From Pontibaca salina (GTDB lineage: Bacteria > Pseudomonadota > Alphaproteobacteria > Rhodobacterales > Rhodobacteraceae), in contig NZ_JAEIJD010000014.1 of assembly GCF_016307205.1 (NCBI RefSeq), forward strand, positions 1 to 56,365: a stretch of 56,365 bases of DNA, written 5' to 3'. The translations under genes and the position numbers were made by a program. Below the pieces are notes generated by a model. It was not told the origin of the DNA. It saw nothing but the letters and a program-made list of their open reading frames with translations, and made no database searches. Of the stretch, positions 25,970-35,566 are shown in pieces; positions within the stretch are counted from its first letter, which is position 1; each line of letters opens with the position of its first letter.

Positions 25970-26062
25970 GAGGCCCTCAACCATGAAGAGCAGCGCGTCG
26001 TAGGCAGTGCCAACGCCTGCTCCTCCATAACGCTCGGGCATCTCAATCCATAACAACCGCAA
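25970..26062 (-). pseudogene. Acyl-CoA dehydrogenase N-terminal scrap
   Basis: The minus strand reads LLWIEMPERYGGAGVGTAYD then ALLFMVEGL, which matches the conserved N-terminal region of acyl-CoA dehydrogenases (usually IEVPEEYGGAG). Nothing before or after continues the domain, so this is a short relic of a lost gene, lying directly after the methyltransferase stop. Confidence 0.4.
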
Positions 26063-26094
26063 AATGAAAACAGAACCAGAACCGGGCCACTGGG

Positions 26095-26256
26095 TCAGTG
26101 GCGCTTGTTGCGACTTGACGTGACAAAGTCATAGGCGACCAAGGCGAGCGTTATGAGGATAACAATTACCAAGTCAGGGCTGGGCACTTCAAATGCAAGG
26201 ATTAACAAGAACGCCGCCAACGCGGCATATGCAAAGAGCGCAAGGATAGGATTCAT
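26095..26256 (-). CDS. 53-residue two-helix membrane protein
   Basis: Small gene directly downstream of the amidase (13 bases between), so it is the last gene of the TRAP operon. It starts MNPILALFAYAALAAFLLIL and has two membrane helices (about residues 3-22 and 28-44) separated by FEVPSPDL, with a basic tail SSRNKRH. GAGGGG lies before the ATG at 26256. It resembles no TRAP subunit I know. The location suggests an accessory role in the transporter or in amide catabolism. Confidence 0.65.
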   Translation of the reverse strand: MNPILALFAYAALAAFLLILAFEVPSPDLVIVILITLALVAYDFVTSSRNKRH

Positions 26257-26269
26257 ATTCTTTTACCCC

Positions 26270-27628
26270 TCATGGTGAAGCGCCGTCCGCCCAGTTGAAC
26301 AGCCATTGCGCGGTCCGCATGAGCTTTGCGTCATTGTGGCGTGCGCCGACCAGCTGCACCCCCATGGGCAGTCCTTCTTGCGAGGTCAGCAACGGCAGGC
26401 TGAGGCAGGGAGTGCCGCAAAGCGTCCAAAGACCGTTGAAGATAGGATCGCCAGTTGTCTCAAGCCCCCGAGGGGCCGGGCCTGTCGCGGCCGGGCACAG
26501 GATTGCATCACAGCGCGCCAGCATCACGTCAAGCGCGGCATTCAGCAGCTTGGGCGTATCACGCGCCGACAAATAATCGCGGGCAAGCGTGGCATTCCCT
26601 TGTTCGATCGCTTCACGGGTCTCCTTGCCCAACTGGTCTTTTCCATCACGCCAATAGGGGTAATAGTGATAGGACATCTCGACGAAATTGATCAGCTTGC
26701 GATGCTCGGCAGCGGTGTCAAAAAGAGCTGGTAACGGCAACTCAAAGGCCTGATCGCCTAGCGCTTTCACCAGTTCGTCGAATGCGTCACGCAATTGCGG
26801 ATCTGCGTCGTCCCATCCGGGGGGGCGCAGAAAACCAAAAAGCGGCGGCAGCGGCGGCTTTGACTGGGCAGCGTCAAACAGGGCCGGTGCGGGTTCCGGA
26901 CAGGTCGCCGGATCTTCGGCATCGTAGCCAAAAAGCACCTCTGCCAACAAAGCGGCTCCGGCGGGGTCGCTGGCAAACACGCCGACTGTGTCGAGCGTGG
27001 GGGATTGCGTCAGGAGGCCGCGGCGCGGGATGGCGCCAAAAGTCGGCTTGTAGCCCGTGATTCCGCAAAACGACGCCGGCCTGATGATGGAGCCGCCGGT
27101 CTGGGTACCTATGGCCAGCGGCACCATAGCGGCGGCCACCGCAGCGGCCGAACCCTGCGACGAGCCACCCGGCGTGTGGGCCAGATCATGGGGATTGGCA
27201 GTTTTGCCGGGATGCATGAAGGCAAGCTCCGTCGTGACGGTCTTGCCCATGATGATCGCTCCTTCTTTCTTGAGTTGCTCGACGATGAAGGCATCTGCGA
27301 GCGGCACCCGCCCGGCATCAAGCGCACAGCCGTTTCCAGTCGGGATACGGGCCGTGTCGATGACGTCCTTGAGACCTACTGGCAGCCCGTGCAAACGCCC
27401 CAAGGGACGGCCAGCGCGGCGATACGCATCGAGATTGCGCGCCTGGGTGCGGACGAATTCGGGATCGAACCACGCCCAAGCGCCCACTTCGGGCTCGCGC
27501 GCCTCAATCTGCGCTATGTAGGTTTCCACCAAGGTGATCGCATCCAGCGCGCCCGACGCCAGCCTTTCGCGCAACAAGGCGGCGCTGGGAGGATTGCCAA
27601 TGGCGAACTGCCTTGCTTCAACGTCCAT
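26270..27628 (-). CDS. Amidase (amidase-signature family)
   Basis: A 452-residue cytoplasmic hydrolase with the Ser-cis-Ser-Lys triad. The lysine is K87 in VGLKDVIDT, the cis-serine is S156/S157 in TPGGSSQGSAAA, and the nucleophile is S180 in GTQTGGSIIRPASFCG. The length is normal. It probably hydrolyses an amide brought in by the adjacent TRAP transporter. Its start overlaps dctM by 11 bases, so they form one operon. It lacks the GatA-specific context (no gatB or gatC nearby), so a catabolic role is more likely than tRNA amidation. Confidence 0.93.
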   Translation of the reverse strand: MDVEARQFAIGNPPSAALLRERLASGALDAITLVETYIAQIEAREPEVGAWAWFDPEFVRTQARNLDAYRRAGRPLGRLHGLPVGLKDVIDTARIPTGNGCALDAGRVPLADAFIVEQLKKEGAIIMGKTVTTELAFMHPGKTANPHDLAHTPGGSSQGSAAAVAAAMVPLAIGTQTGGSIIRPASFCGITGYKPTFGAIPRRGLLTQSPTLDTVGVFASDPAGAALLAEVLFGYDAEDPATCPEPAPALFDAAQSKPPLPPLFGFLRPPGWDDADPQLRDAFDELVKALGDQAFELPLPALFDTAAEHRKLINFVEMSYHYYPYWRDGKDQLGKETREAIEQGNATLARDYLSARDTPKLLNAALDVMLARCDAILCPAATGPAPRGLETTGDPIFNGLWTLCGTPCLSLPLLTSQEGLPMGVQLVGARHNDAKLMRTAQWLFNWADGASP

Positions 27629-29036
27629 AAAATTGCTCCGGAATATGAAACACGAGCGACGGGAAAAGATATATCAACACCATCGACAGGATGACACAGA
27701 ACAGAAACGGCATCACGCCGCTGAAAATCTGCGTCAGGCGCAGCTCGGGCGGTGCGATTCCCTTAAGATAGTAGGCCGACATGGCCATAGGCGGCGTCAA
27801 GAAACTGGTTTGCAGGTTAAGCGCCACAAGGATTCCGAAAAACAGCGGATCAATATCGAATACGGCAAGCAGCGGCAAAAATATTGGCACGAAGATAATG
27901 ATTATTTCAGACCATTCCAGCGGCCAGCCCAGCAAGAAGATGATGATTTGCGCGAGGATCAGGAACATGATCGGCGACAGGTTCAGTGACTGCACGAATT
28001 CCGAGATCACCTGCTCGCCGCCCAGATACGAAAACACCGCCGAAAATATGTAGGAGCCGACAAACAGCCAACACACCATCGCGGTAGTGCGCACCGTGAG
28101 ATAGACGCTTTCACGCATTCGTTGCCACGTCATGGCGCGATAGACGAAGGCCAGAAATATCCCGCCCAATGCCCCAATCGAAGCCGCCTCGGTTGGGGTG
28201 GCAAGGCCGAACAGGATAGACCCCAGTACCGCCAAGATCAGAAAGGCGAGCGGCACAAAGGACGTAACGATCATCAGCAGCAGCTTGCTCATCGGGATGT
28301 TCGGCACTTCGTTTTCGGTGGGACGCGGGGCCGATGATGGCTGAAGTATCGACCGACCGATGATATAAACCAGATAAAGGCCAACCAAGGTCAGCCCCGG
28401 CAGCAAGGCAGCCGCATAAAGCCTTACGATCGAGACGTTGGTTGCCGCCGCATAGACGATCAGCATAATTGAGGGTGGTATCAGAATGCCCAGCGTGCCG
28501 CCTGCGCAGATGATGCCCGCCGCAAAGGAAGGATTATAGCGCGCTTTGAGCATTGCCGGCAGCGCCAGCAAGCCCATCAGCGTTACGACGGCACCAACGA
28601 TGCCTGTCGCCGTGGCAAAAAGCGCACAGGTGATCAAGGCGGCCACACCCATCGATCCGGGTAGGTTTTTCGAGGCGATGTTGAGCGTCGTGAACAACCG
28701 ATCCACGATGTTCGAGCGCTCCACGATATAGCCCATAAACAGAAACAGCGGCACTGCTGTCAGCACCTCGTTCGACATCACTGTAAACGTTTGGTTTACA
28801 AATAGATCGAATACTCGGTTATTCAGAAACCCCTCAAACCAAGTCGACCATTGCTCCCATTGCCCCGCCGTTTCATCTAAGCGGTCAAAGCTGCGCCACA
28901 TGCGGCGCGCGTCAAAATAGGCATAATAGCCAAAGCCGATGCCCATCGCCATCAATGTAAAGGCAATCGGAAAGCCGAGGAATACGAAGGCGATGAATAA
29001 CCCTAGCATCATCAAAGCGATTTGCGGATCGGTCAT
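27618..29036 (-). CDS. dctM: TRAP transporter large permease (DctM)
   Basis: A 472-residue inner-membrane protein with about twelve or more hydrophobic helices. It is the transport subunit of a sodium-driven tripartite ATP-independent periplasmic transporter. It starts MTDPQIALMMLGLFIAFVFL and holds the typical GILIPPSIMLIVYA and ATPTEAASIGALG motifs. The stretch around residues 50-75 (WRSFDRLDETAGQWEQWSTW) is a longer than usual loop. It overlaps dctQ by four bases (ATGA) and the amidase by eleven. Confidence 0.96.
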   Translation of the reverse strand: MTDPQIALMMLGLFIAFVFLGFPIAFTLMAMGIGFGYYAYFDARRMWRSFDRLDETAGQWEQWSTWFEGFLNNRVFDLFVNQTFTVMSNEVLTAVPLFLFMGYIVERSNIVDRLFTTLNIASKNLPGSMGVAALITCALFATATGIVGAVVTLMGLLALPAMLKARYNPSFAAGIICAGGTLGILIPPSIMLIVYAAATNVSIVRLYAAALLPGLTLVGLYLVYIIGRSILQPSSAPRPTENEVPNIPMSKLLLMIVTSFVPLAFLILAVLGSILFGLATPTEAASIGALGGIFLAFVYRAMTWQRMRESVYLTVRTTAMVCWLFVGSYIFSAVFSYLGGEQVISEFVQSLNLSPIMFLILAQIIIFLLGWPLEWSEIIIIFVPIFLPLLAVFDIDPLFFGILVALNLQTSFLTPPMAMSAYYLKGIAPPELRLTQIFSGVMPFLFCVILSMVLIYLFPSLVFHIPEQFYGR

Positions 29037-29617
29037 GTACTATGCTCTTTCTCGGCTTTATTGACCGCCCGCATTATGAGGTCTTCGGTTTCGAAAACGT
29101 CCTCATCTGCTTCCAGCCAATCATTGTCTCGCATTGCCAAAATGCATCGACATACTTGCGCGATACCCTGAATAAACAGCAAGATGCCCGCAGCTACGAT
29201 CACCGCCTTGAACTGGTAAATCGGTACACCGGCCGGGCTGTTGACCGACACTTCGCCGTATTGCCATGATCGGGCGGCATATTTCCAACCGGACAGGATC
29301 AGGGCCGTTACACCGGGGAAAAAGAAGATCAGATATAGTAAAAGATCGATCTTGGCCTGAGACTTGGGCTGCAAGAGCCGGTAAAGGAAGTCCCCCCGCA
29401 CGTGCCCGCCGCGCGACAGGGTATAGGCACCGCCCATCATGAACAGCGTGCCGTACATGACAAAGGAAACATCCAGCGCCCAAGCAGTTGGTTTGTTCAG
29501 CGCGTAGCGGACAAAAACTTCGTAACCGGTTCCGAGAGACATCAGGAGAATCAGCCAAGCAAATGCCTTTCCGAACCAAGCGGAAAGGTTATCGGCGAAC
29601 CGAATGAAAGCTATCAT
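29033..29617 (-). CDS. dctQ: TRAP transporter small permease (DctQ)
   Basis: Four-helix inner-membrane subunit of 194 residues from the ATG at 29617, behind GGGAGG. It has the DctQ pattern: helix, LGTGYEVFVRYALNKPTAWALDVS, then GAYTLSRGGHVRGDFLY in the conserved loop. The C-terminal tail is acidic (NDWLEADEDVFETEDLIM). It binds DctM in a fixed complex. It lies between dctP (75 bases upstream) and dctM. Confidence 0.93.
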   Translation of the reverse strand: MIAFIRFADNLSAWFGKAFAWLILLMSLGTGYEVFVRYALNKPTAWALDVSFVMYGTLFMMGGAYTLSRGGHVRGDFLYRLLQPKSQAKIDLLLYLIFFFPGVTALILSGWKYAARSWQYGEVSVNSPAGVPIYQFKAVIVAAGILLFIQGIAQVCRCILAMRDNDWLEADEDVFETEDLIMRAVNKAEKEHST

Positions 29618-29692
29618 ACTCCCTCCCATAGCGGCCAAAGGATCCCCGGCACATAACGTGCCGAGGACCGTCTCATGCTTCTTTCATCTCTG

Positions 29693-30823
29693 TCAAAGCT
29701 TGAGCTTACCGGGGAAGTAATGCTCATAGGCCAGCGCATAATCGGGCGAGTTCATCAGCTCATAAAAGCCGACTATTTCGGCCCAAGCCCGCTGGCTGTC
29801 TAGAATCTTTTTCATGAACGGATCGCCTTCCAACATGGGAATCAGATCATCCCAGCCCTTGAGCTCGGCATCAAGGATCTCTTTGGAAGTACGATGCACG
29901 GTGACCCCGGCCTCGTTCTGGAGCCATTGAAGATCTTCTGAATAGCGCCGCATGGCTTTGTTGGTATTCGCGGTCGACGCCGCTTCGACGCCATATTTCA
30001 GGATCGCCTGAAGGTCTGGGTCAAGATCCTCAAGAAAGGTTCTTGAGAACAGGAATTCGAAGGCTTCGGACGCTTGGTGATAGGACGACAAGTAATAGTT
30101 CTTGGCCACGTCCTGCGCCCCGAAGTCCTTGTCAGACGATGGGTTGTTGAACTCGAACGCGTCGATCACGCCGCGCTCCATCGCGGGAACGATTTCGCCG
30201 CCCGGCAATTGCGCTACCGACATGCCCATGCTGGCCATCAGATCAGCGGCTAGCCCCACGGTACGGTATTTGAAACCGTCTATGTCGGCGACAGTGTTCA
30301 CTTCGCCCTTGAACCAACCAAAGGGCTGTGCCGGCATCGGGAAGCCAAGATAACCGACCACATCAAGCCCCATGATATCCTGGGTCAGCTCGCGGTAAAG
30401 TTCCTGACCACCGCCTTCATAGAACCAACCGAGCATCGCGGTCGACGAGCCACCAAACACCGGACCGGTGCCGAACAGCGAAGCAGCTTTATTCTTGCCA
30501 TACCAATAGGCGGAAACGGAGTGCGCTGCATCAATCAAGCCATCATTTACGGCGTCCAACACCTGGAATGCTGCGACCACAGCACCTGCTGGCAGCACAT
30601 CTACCTTCAGGCGACCACCCGACATTTCCTCCACCCGCGTGGCATAATCACGAGCAAAGTCCTGCCAGATATTGGCATCGTTCCACGATGTCTGCATCTT
30701 GAGAACAATTGGCGATTGCGCCAGTACCGCCGGTGCAGCAAGCAGGCCGCTGGAAGCAACTCCCCCGGCAACGGCCGATTTGGTCAGAAACGAACGCCGA
30801 TTAAAGTTTTTACTGTTTAACAT
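29693..30823 (-). CDS. dctP: TRAP substrate-binding protein (DctP)
   Basis: A 376-residue periplasmic binding protein. The N-terminus carries a twin-arginine-like signal (FNRRSFLTKSAVAGG) cut near VLAQ. The DctP fold is clear: TSWNDANIWQDFA, then FKYRTVGLAADLMASMGMSV with the arginine that usually binds the substrate carboxylate, and LPGGEIVPAMERGVIDAFEF. The pattern is closest to the TakP-like group that binds 2-oxo acids or related carboxylates. It heads the operon dctP-dctQ-dctM-amidase-small membrane protein. GGAGGAG precedes the ATG at 30823. The ligand is probably a carboxylate or its amide. Confidence 0.94.
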   Translation of the reverse strand: MLNSKNFNRRSFLTKSAVAGGVASSGLLAAPAVLAQSPIVLKMQTSWNDANIWQDFARDYATRVEEMSGGRLKVDVLPAGAVVAAFQVLDAVNDGLIDAAHSVSAYWYGKNKAASLFGTGPVFGGSSTAMLGWFYEGGGQELYRELTQDIMGLDVVGYLGFPMPAQPFGWFKGEVNTVADIDGFKYRTVGLAADLMASMGMSVAQLPGGEIVPAMERGVIDAFEFNNPSSDKDFGAQDVAKNYYLSSYHQASEAFEFLFSRTFLEDLDPDLQAILKYGVEAASTANTNKAMRRYSEDLQWLQNEAGVTVHRTSKEILDAELKGWDDLIPMLEGDPFMKKILDSQRAWAEIVGFYELMNSPDYALAYEHYFPGKLKL

Positions 30824-31285
30824 ACTTTCTCCTCCCAGAGCGATCGCACGTTCACTCTATGCAACGTAGGCAAGAAACGACGATCTAGGATATCACCTTA
30901 ACGTATCGATTTTACTTGGCAAGGAAACAGACGCGAGAGCGTGGCAAATGCATTGAACACAGTATGATCCGAGCCTTCTGAAACGCAGGGCAATCCCCAA
31001 TGGCTTCGTGATCTTCGCTGAGTTTCTCAGATAAACAGAATCACAATAGTTTGGGTTTACTCAATTCATCACTGATTGAGCTTAAGGGTTTAACCCCACG
31101 GTTTGATAGTGCGACCCTCTCGGTACATTATTGCGCAGTGCCCGGTATCCGCCACAATCAGGGCGCATGATGTGCTTGTGCATCGACATTTAAATAGCGC
31201 CCCTCCATCAAGCCCGCGGCACCGGCGTGAAGCGGAGCGCGTTAAGCCCCTCCTTCTTTCCGCAGCCTTATGATAGGTCTCACCT
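30824..31285. promoter_or_regulatory. Divergent gap between TRAP and EPS operons
   Basis: About 460 bases without a gene. It must contain promoters for the TRAP operon and, on the other strand, the GH8 operon. A short inverted repeat (CTCAAT, nine bases, ATTGAG, near 31060-31080) is the only symmetrical element noticed. No known operator was recognised. Confidence 0.45.
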
Positions 31286-32305
31286 ATGCACAGTGCGCCT
31301 TTTCACCGACGTGACCTACTCCTCGCTTTCGCTGGCCTTGCCGCAGGACCGGGGTGGGCGCTGACGACCAGCGAACAGGCTTGGGACAGTTGGAAGGCCG
31401 CCTTTGTCGAGGACGATGGACGTGTGATTGACGACGAGCAGGACGGCATCAGCCACTCCGAGGGGCAGGCCTACGGCCTCCTGCTGGCGCAGGCCTTCGG
31501 CGACCGCGACACTTTCGAGCGGATCGAAACTTGGATCCGCGCCACGCTCGCCACCAGGCAGGACGCTCTCATGGCTTGGAAATGGCAGAACGGTGCGGTG
31601 CGTGACTGGCGCAACGCCACCGATGGCGACCTGCTGCGGGCTTGGGCTTTGCTGCGGGCAACCCGGGATTCAGGCTGGTCCGGACATTTCCGCCAGGTGC
31701 AACGTATCAGCAGGGATCTTGTGCGAATCTGCTTGGCTCCAGACCCACGCGCCTCCGACGAGCCGCTTTTAAAACCCGCCGACCAAGCGATGGCGACAAC
31801 GGCCTCGGTCATCGTGAACCCATCTTACTACGTCTTTCGTGCCCTGATCGAACTCGGCCAGGCCACGAACCAGCCAGCATTGATACGCACCGCTGCCCAT
31901 GGCGAACGGCTTCTGACCGATCCCGGCGCACTGCGCGACTGGATAGAGGTCCAGCCTGACGGTCTGGTACCGGCGCACGGGTTCGAAGATTGCTTTGGCT
32001 GGGATGCTCTGCGCATTCCGCTCTACCTCGCCTGGTCAGAACGCACTGACCACCCCGCACTCGCGCGTGTGCGCGATAGATTTGCGGCGACCTCTTCGCC
32101 AAAGCATGTCGCCACGGTTACGGGTCCTGATGGTCAGATGCGCCAACACAGCGATGCACCGGGCTTTCGCGCGGTGGCGGCTTTGGCAGCGTTGCGCGCC
32201 CCTGGCCCGGCTGGCCCACCCGGGCAGGGCTACTATCCCGCGACCCTTGGTCTGCTGGCACAAATTGCATGGCGGGAAGGTGTAAAAACGCCACGTTCCC
32301 ACTAA
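31286..32305 (+). CDS. Family 8 glycoside hydrolase (BcsZ-like glucanase)
   Basis: A 339-residue exported endo-beta-glucanase. The N-terminus has a twin-arginine-like signal (FHRRDLLLAFAGLAAGPGWA). The GH8 general acid is E59 in SHSEGQAYGLLLAQAF, and the conserved aspartates are D113 and D115 in NATDGDLLRAWALL. Later motifs NPSYYVFRALIELG and DCFGWDALRIPLYLAW complete the (alpha/alpha)6 barrel. In cellulose and mixed-linkage glucan loci this enzyme trims or releases the polymer. It is the first gene of an apparent operon with an HlyD-type protein and a GT2 synthase, 103 bases before the next start. Confidence 0.92.
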   Translation: MHSAPFHRRDLLLAFAGLAAGPGWALTTSEQAWDSWKAAFVEDDGRVIDDEQDGISHSEGQAYGLLLAQAFGDRDTFERIETWIRATLATRQDALMAWKWQNGAVRDWRNATDGDLLRAWALLRATRDSGWSGHFRQVQRISRDLVRICLAPDPRASDEPLLKPADQAMATTASVIVNPSYYVFRALIELGQATNQPALIRTAAHGERLLTDPGALRDWIEVQPDGLVPAHGFEDCFGWDALRIPLYLAWSERTDHPALARVRDRFAATSSPKHVATVTGPDGQMRQHSDAPGFRAVAALAALRAPGPAGPPGQGYYPATLGLLAQIAWREGVKTPRSH

Positions 32306-32408
32306 TTTCCCGCATGTCGGCTCGAACAGTTGGATGCTTGCGGCTAAAGTTCCTTGCTCGCGCCGATATCGCCTGCCGTCGGCGCCGATCCACCATCGGA
32401 GAGCCTAC

Positions 32409-33581
32409 ATGAAGCCGTTTCGCCTGATACTCAGCATTACTCTCATTGCGCTGGCAACTTGGGTGATCATTGCCGAGCAGATGGCCGGCGCGAGCGCGGA
32501 TGCCGTCATCAACGCTCCGGTAGTGACAATTCGTGCCGACACAGCTGGTGACATCTCTCTTTCCAATCATCCCTTCGGCGCGCGTGTGCAGGAGGGTGAA
32601 ACCATCGCAACCGTCACAGATCCGCTGGTGGATACGGTACGCTTGAATGACCTGCGGATGGAACAGGCGTTTGCCAAAGCCGAAGTCGCGCGTCTTTCGG
32701 CTGACCTCAACAGCACCCGTGCGATGCGCGATCACTTTAATGACCGTGTCGCAACCTTCCGCGGCGCGCGCCTCGAAGAACTGCGTAAGCGGCTGCACCA
32801 TGCGCGCCTGAGACTATCTATCCTCGAAGGCGGAGATCTGCCTGACGGGACCGATCAGCAGATCATCGACCTCGTGAATAAGTTGCCCGATCGCCTGCCG
32901 CAGGAGCCGGGCATTGCCCCGTTAATTCTTGATCACGCCCGGGAACGGGTTGAAATTCTCGAGATCGCGCTGAATGCGGCCGAGACGGGCATATTTCTTG
33001 GCGACGGTTACAATGGTTCCTCTAACGCAGAACAGCGCGCCACCGAGCTGCAGACCGTGATCGCGGGGCTGGAAAACAGCTTGGCGGAGGCGCGCAGCCG
33101 GCTCAATGCGCTTTCTATCCGCAGCCAGCGCGAAACCCTGCGTGTCAACACTGCGAGCGGCGGAGATATCCGCTCTCCGGTCAATGGCATTTACTGGGAA
33201 ATCCTGCAGTCCGATGGCGTCAACGTGCAGCGCGGCGATCCGATCCTGCGGCTGATAGATTGCGAGGCAACCCTCATAACCCTGTCCGTCACCAAACGGG
33301 TGTTCAACACCTTGCGCATTGGCGACCCCGCTTCCTTTCGCCTGACTGGGCGCGAACATGTTTTTGACGGCACTGTCGCCCGGCTCGCCGGAACCGGGGC
33401 GAACACAATCTACCATAACCTGGCCGTCGCACCCTCACAAAAGCACCTCGAACGCTTTGACGTTGCGCTGTTGGTGCCGGGGCTGGCCGCCGACGCCGAG
33501 CACGGCTGCTCTATCGGACGCACCGGACGTGTTTTCTTTAGTACACGTCCGCTCAACTGGTTCCGGACCCTGTTCGACTGA
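32409..33581 (+). CDS. HlyD-type membrane fusion protein for EPS
   Basis: A 390-residue inner-membrane protein with one N-terminal helix (about 5-22) and a periplasmic HlyD-like part. It has a lipoyl/barrel-sandwich half at about 38-75 (GDISLSNHPFGARVQEGETI), a long helical hairpin (about 80-250) and the second half IRSPVNGIYWEILQSDGVNV with a beta-barrel after it. GGAGAG precedes the ATG at 32409. It takes the place that BcsB has in cellulose operons; the same pairing (HlyD-like plus GT2) is known for the bgsBA mixed-linkage beta-glucan genes of Sinorhizobium. Its stop overlaps the GT2 start by one base (TGATG). Confidence 0.88.
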   Translation: MKPFRLILSITLIALATWVIIAEQMAGASADAVINAPVVTIRADTAGDISLSNHPFGARVQEGETIATVTDPLVDTVRLNDLRMEQAFAKAEVARLSADLNSTRAMRDHFNDRVATFRGARLEELRKRLHHARLRLSILEGGDLPDGTDQQIIDLVNKLPDRLPQEPGIAPLILDHARERVEILEIALNAAETGIFLGDGYNGSSNAEQRATELQTVIAGLENSLAEARSRLNALSIRSQRETLRVNTASGGDIRSPVNGIYWEILQSDGVNVQRGDPILRLIDCEATLITLSVTKRVFNTLRIGDPASFRLTGREHVFDGTVARLAGTGANTIYHNLAVAPSQKHLERFDVALLVPGLAADAEHGCSIGRTGRVFFSTRPLNWFRTLFD

Positions 33582-35560
33582 TGATTCCTTTCCCGCACCT
33601 TGGTGAATTGGGCTCTGCGACGATGCACCTTTTGCTGGTCATCGGCGTGGCGGGGCTGCTGCCGACTCTGATTGACCCCAAGCGCACGTTGCACCGGTCG
33701 CTTCTACTTGGGGTGGCCGCCCTTTTGGCGCTGCGCTACGGCTGGTGGCGCGCGACAGAAACGCTTGCGCCCTTGGCGTTTAGCTTCGACACCGTCGCAA
33801 GCTGGTTGCTATTCGCCCTCGAAGCCTTTGCCATCGCCGGATCGCTCAGCGCCTTCTTGATCTTGTCACGCGTCAAACTACGCAGCGACGAGGCCGACGC
33901 CCACGCGCAATGGTGGGGGGCGCAGGAGCCGCGGGTTGCGATCCTGATCGCCACCTATAACGAGGGGAAAGATGTCCTCGAGCGCACCATCGTCGGCGCA
34001 AAATTTCTGCGACACCCGAATAAGGAAATCATTGTCTGCGATGACAAGCGCCGCGACTGGCTGCGCGACTACTGCGCAGAAATGGGCGTGCGTTATCTCC
34101 GGCGGCCCACCAACGAGGGGCAAAAAGCCGGCAATATCAACCACGCATTGGAGCGTTTAGCCGAGGATCCAGTGCTACCGGACTATGTCGCCGTGCTCGA
34201 CGCCGACTTCGTTCCACATCGCGGGTTCTTGTCTCGCACGCTAGCACTGTTTCACGACCCCGGCGTCGGACTAGTGCAGACACCGCAGCATTTCTTCAAT
34301 GCCGATCCGATTCAACACAACTTCAACCTCGGCCGGTCTTACCCGGACGAGCAACGCTTTTTCTTCGACCACGTGCAGCCGTCACGCGACGCTTGGGGGA
34401 TCGCCTTCTGCTGTGGCACCTCGTCTATCTGCCGCTGGGAGGCACTTCAGGATATCGGCGGATTCAACACCGAGTCAGTGACCGAAGACTTCATGCTGAC
34501 CCTTGCGTTGCAGAACGGCGGTTGGAAAACTGTCTACTTGGCAGAACCGCTGACCGAGGGCCTCGCCCCCGAAGGGTTGAAGGAATACGTCGCACAACGG
34601 GCGCGCTGGTGCTTGGGCCTGATGCAGATCGCGCGGTCTTCTCTGGGTCCACTGGCACCCAGCAAGCTCCGGATGCGTGACCGATGGAGCGTGGTGGATT
34701 CGATGCTTTTCTGGACAACCACCTTCCCCTTTCGCATCGCCGTCATCGTCTTTCCGCTGCTGTATTGGTATTTCGATGTAATCGTGGTGAATGCCCGCCT
34801 GCCAGATGTCATCAGCTATTTTGGCACCTATTACCTCTGGATTCTAATGTCCTTGAACCTTCTCAGCCGTGGCATTGTGGTGCCAATCCTCAATGACGTT
34901 AGCCAATTATTGGGTGCGATCACGATCAGTCGCGCGGCTTTTACTGGACTGTTCAAGCCGCATGGCCATCCTTTCTCCGTTACCGCCAAGGGCGGAGATC
35001 GATCGAAGGTGGTGGTGCAGTGGCGCATGATGATGCCGTTCCTCGCAGCCTTCGTGCTGACTTTGTCGGGGCTGCTCGTTGGCATTTTCTTTGACCAGTT
35101 CGCCACCTTTTCGGCTGGTGAGGGCAAATGGGTCATCTTGTTTTGGAGCCTTTATAACCTGGTATTGCTGGCGGTGACCTGTCTTGCCTGCATCGAGCGA
35201 CCGCGCCGGGAACTCCACGTCGCGGCCCAACCCGAACGCGCGACATTTGCCGTTAGCGGGCGCCAGCACCAGCTTTGGATCACCTCCCTAACGATGGACA
35301 CGGTGCGCATCCGCGGCCTGAAAGTCCCGCTTGCAACCCGTGGGCAACTGATCATCGACGGCATTCCGGGCAGTGTCCAAGCCTGTGCCATCGCGGAAGT
35401 CGAGGATGGCCTGCGCCTGCAACTGCTGCCAAGCGACGACCAACGAGAGGCTTTTTTTGTCAAGTTCTATGCCGAAGGAAATGAACCCGGCGTAACTCAG
35501 GTCCGCGTCCACGCGCTCATAAAGGATTTGACGCGGCGTTTCGGACCGCGTCGGAGATGA
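33581..35560 (+). CDS. Cellulose-synthase-like GT2 beta-glucan synthase
   Basis: A 659-residue inner-membrane processive glycosyltransferase. Catalytic elements: DD at 154-155 (IVCDDKRRD), DAD at 207-209 (AVLDADFVPH), the AFCCGTSSICRW acceptor strand, TED at 301-303 and QRARW at 339-343. Hydrophobic helices lie at both ends of the GT domain. The tail after about residue 545 resembles a PilZ domain, but the c-di-GMP signature is degenerate: RPRRE is present while the DxSxxG segment reads MDTVRIRG. It could make cellulose or a mixed-linkage beta-glucan; the HlyD partner favours the latter. It is coupled to the upstream gene by a one-base overlap. Confidence 0.92.
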   Translation: MIPFPHLGELGSATMHLLLVIGVAGLLPTLIDPKRTLHRSLLLGVAALLALRYGWWRATETLAPLAFSFDTVASWLLFALEAFAIAGSLSAFLILSRVKLRSDEADAHAQWWGAQEPRVAILIATYNEGKDVLERTIVGAKFLRHPNKEIIVCDDKRRDWLRDYCAEMGVRYLRRPTNEGQKAGNINHALERLAEDPVLPDYVAVLDADFVPHRGFLSRTLALFHDPGVGLVQTPQHFFNADPIQHNFNLGRSYPDEQRFFFDHVQPSRDAWGIAFCCGTSSICRWEALQDIGGFNTESVTEDFMLTLALQNGGWKTVYLAEPLTEGLAPEGLKEYVAQRARWCLGLMQIARSSLGPLAPSKLRMRDRWSVVDSMLFWTTTFPFRIAVIVFPLLYWYFDVIVVNARLPDVISYFGTYYLWILMSLNLLSRGIVVPILNDVSQLLGAITISRAAFTGLFKPHGHPFSVTAKGGDRSKVVVQWRMMMPFLAAFVLTLSGLLVGIFFDQFATFSAGEGKWVILFWSLYNLVLLAVTCLACIERPRRELHVAAQPERATFAVSGRQHQLWITSLTMDTVRIRGLKVPLATRGQLIIDGIPGSVQACAIAEVEDGLRLQLLPSDDQREAFFVKFYAEGNEPGVTQVRVHALIKDLTRRFGPRRR

Positions 35561-35566
35561 CCTCCT

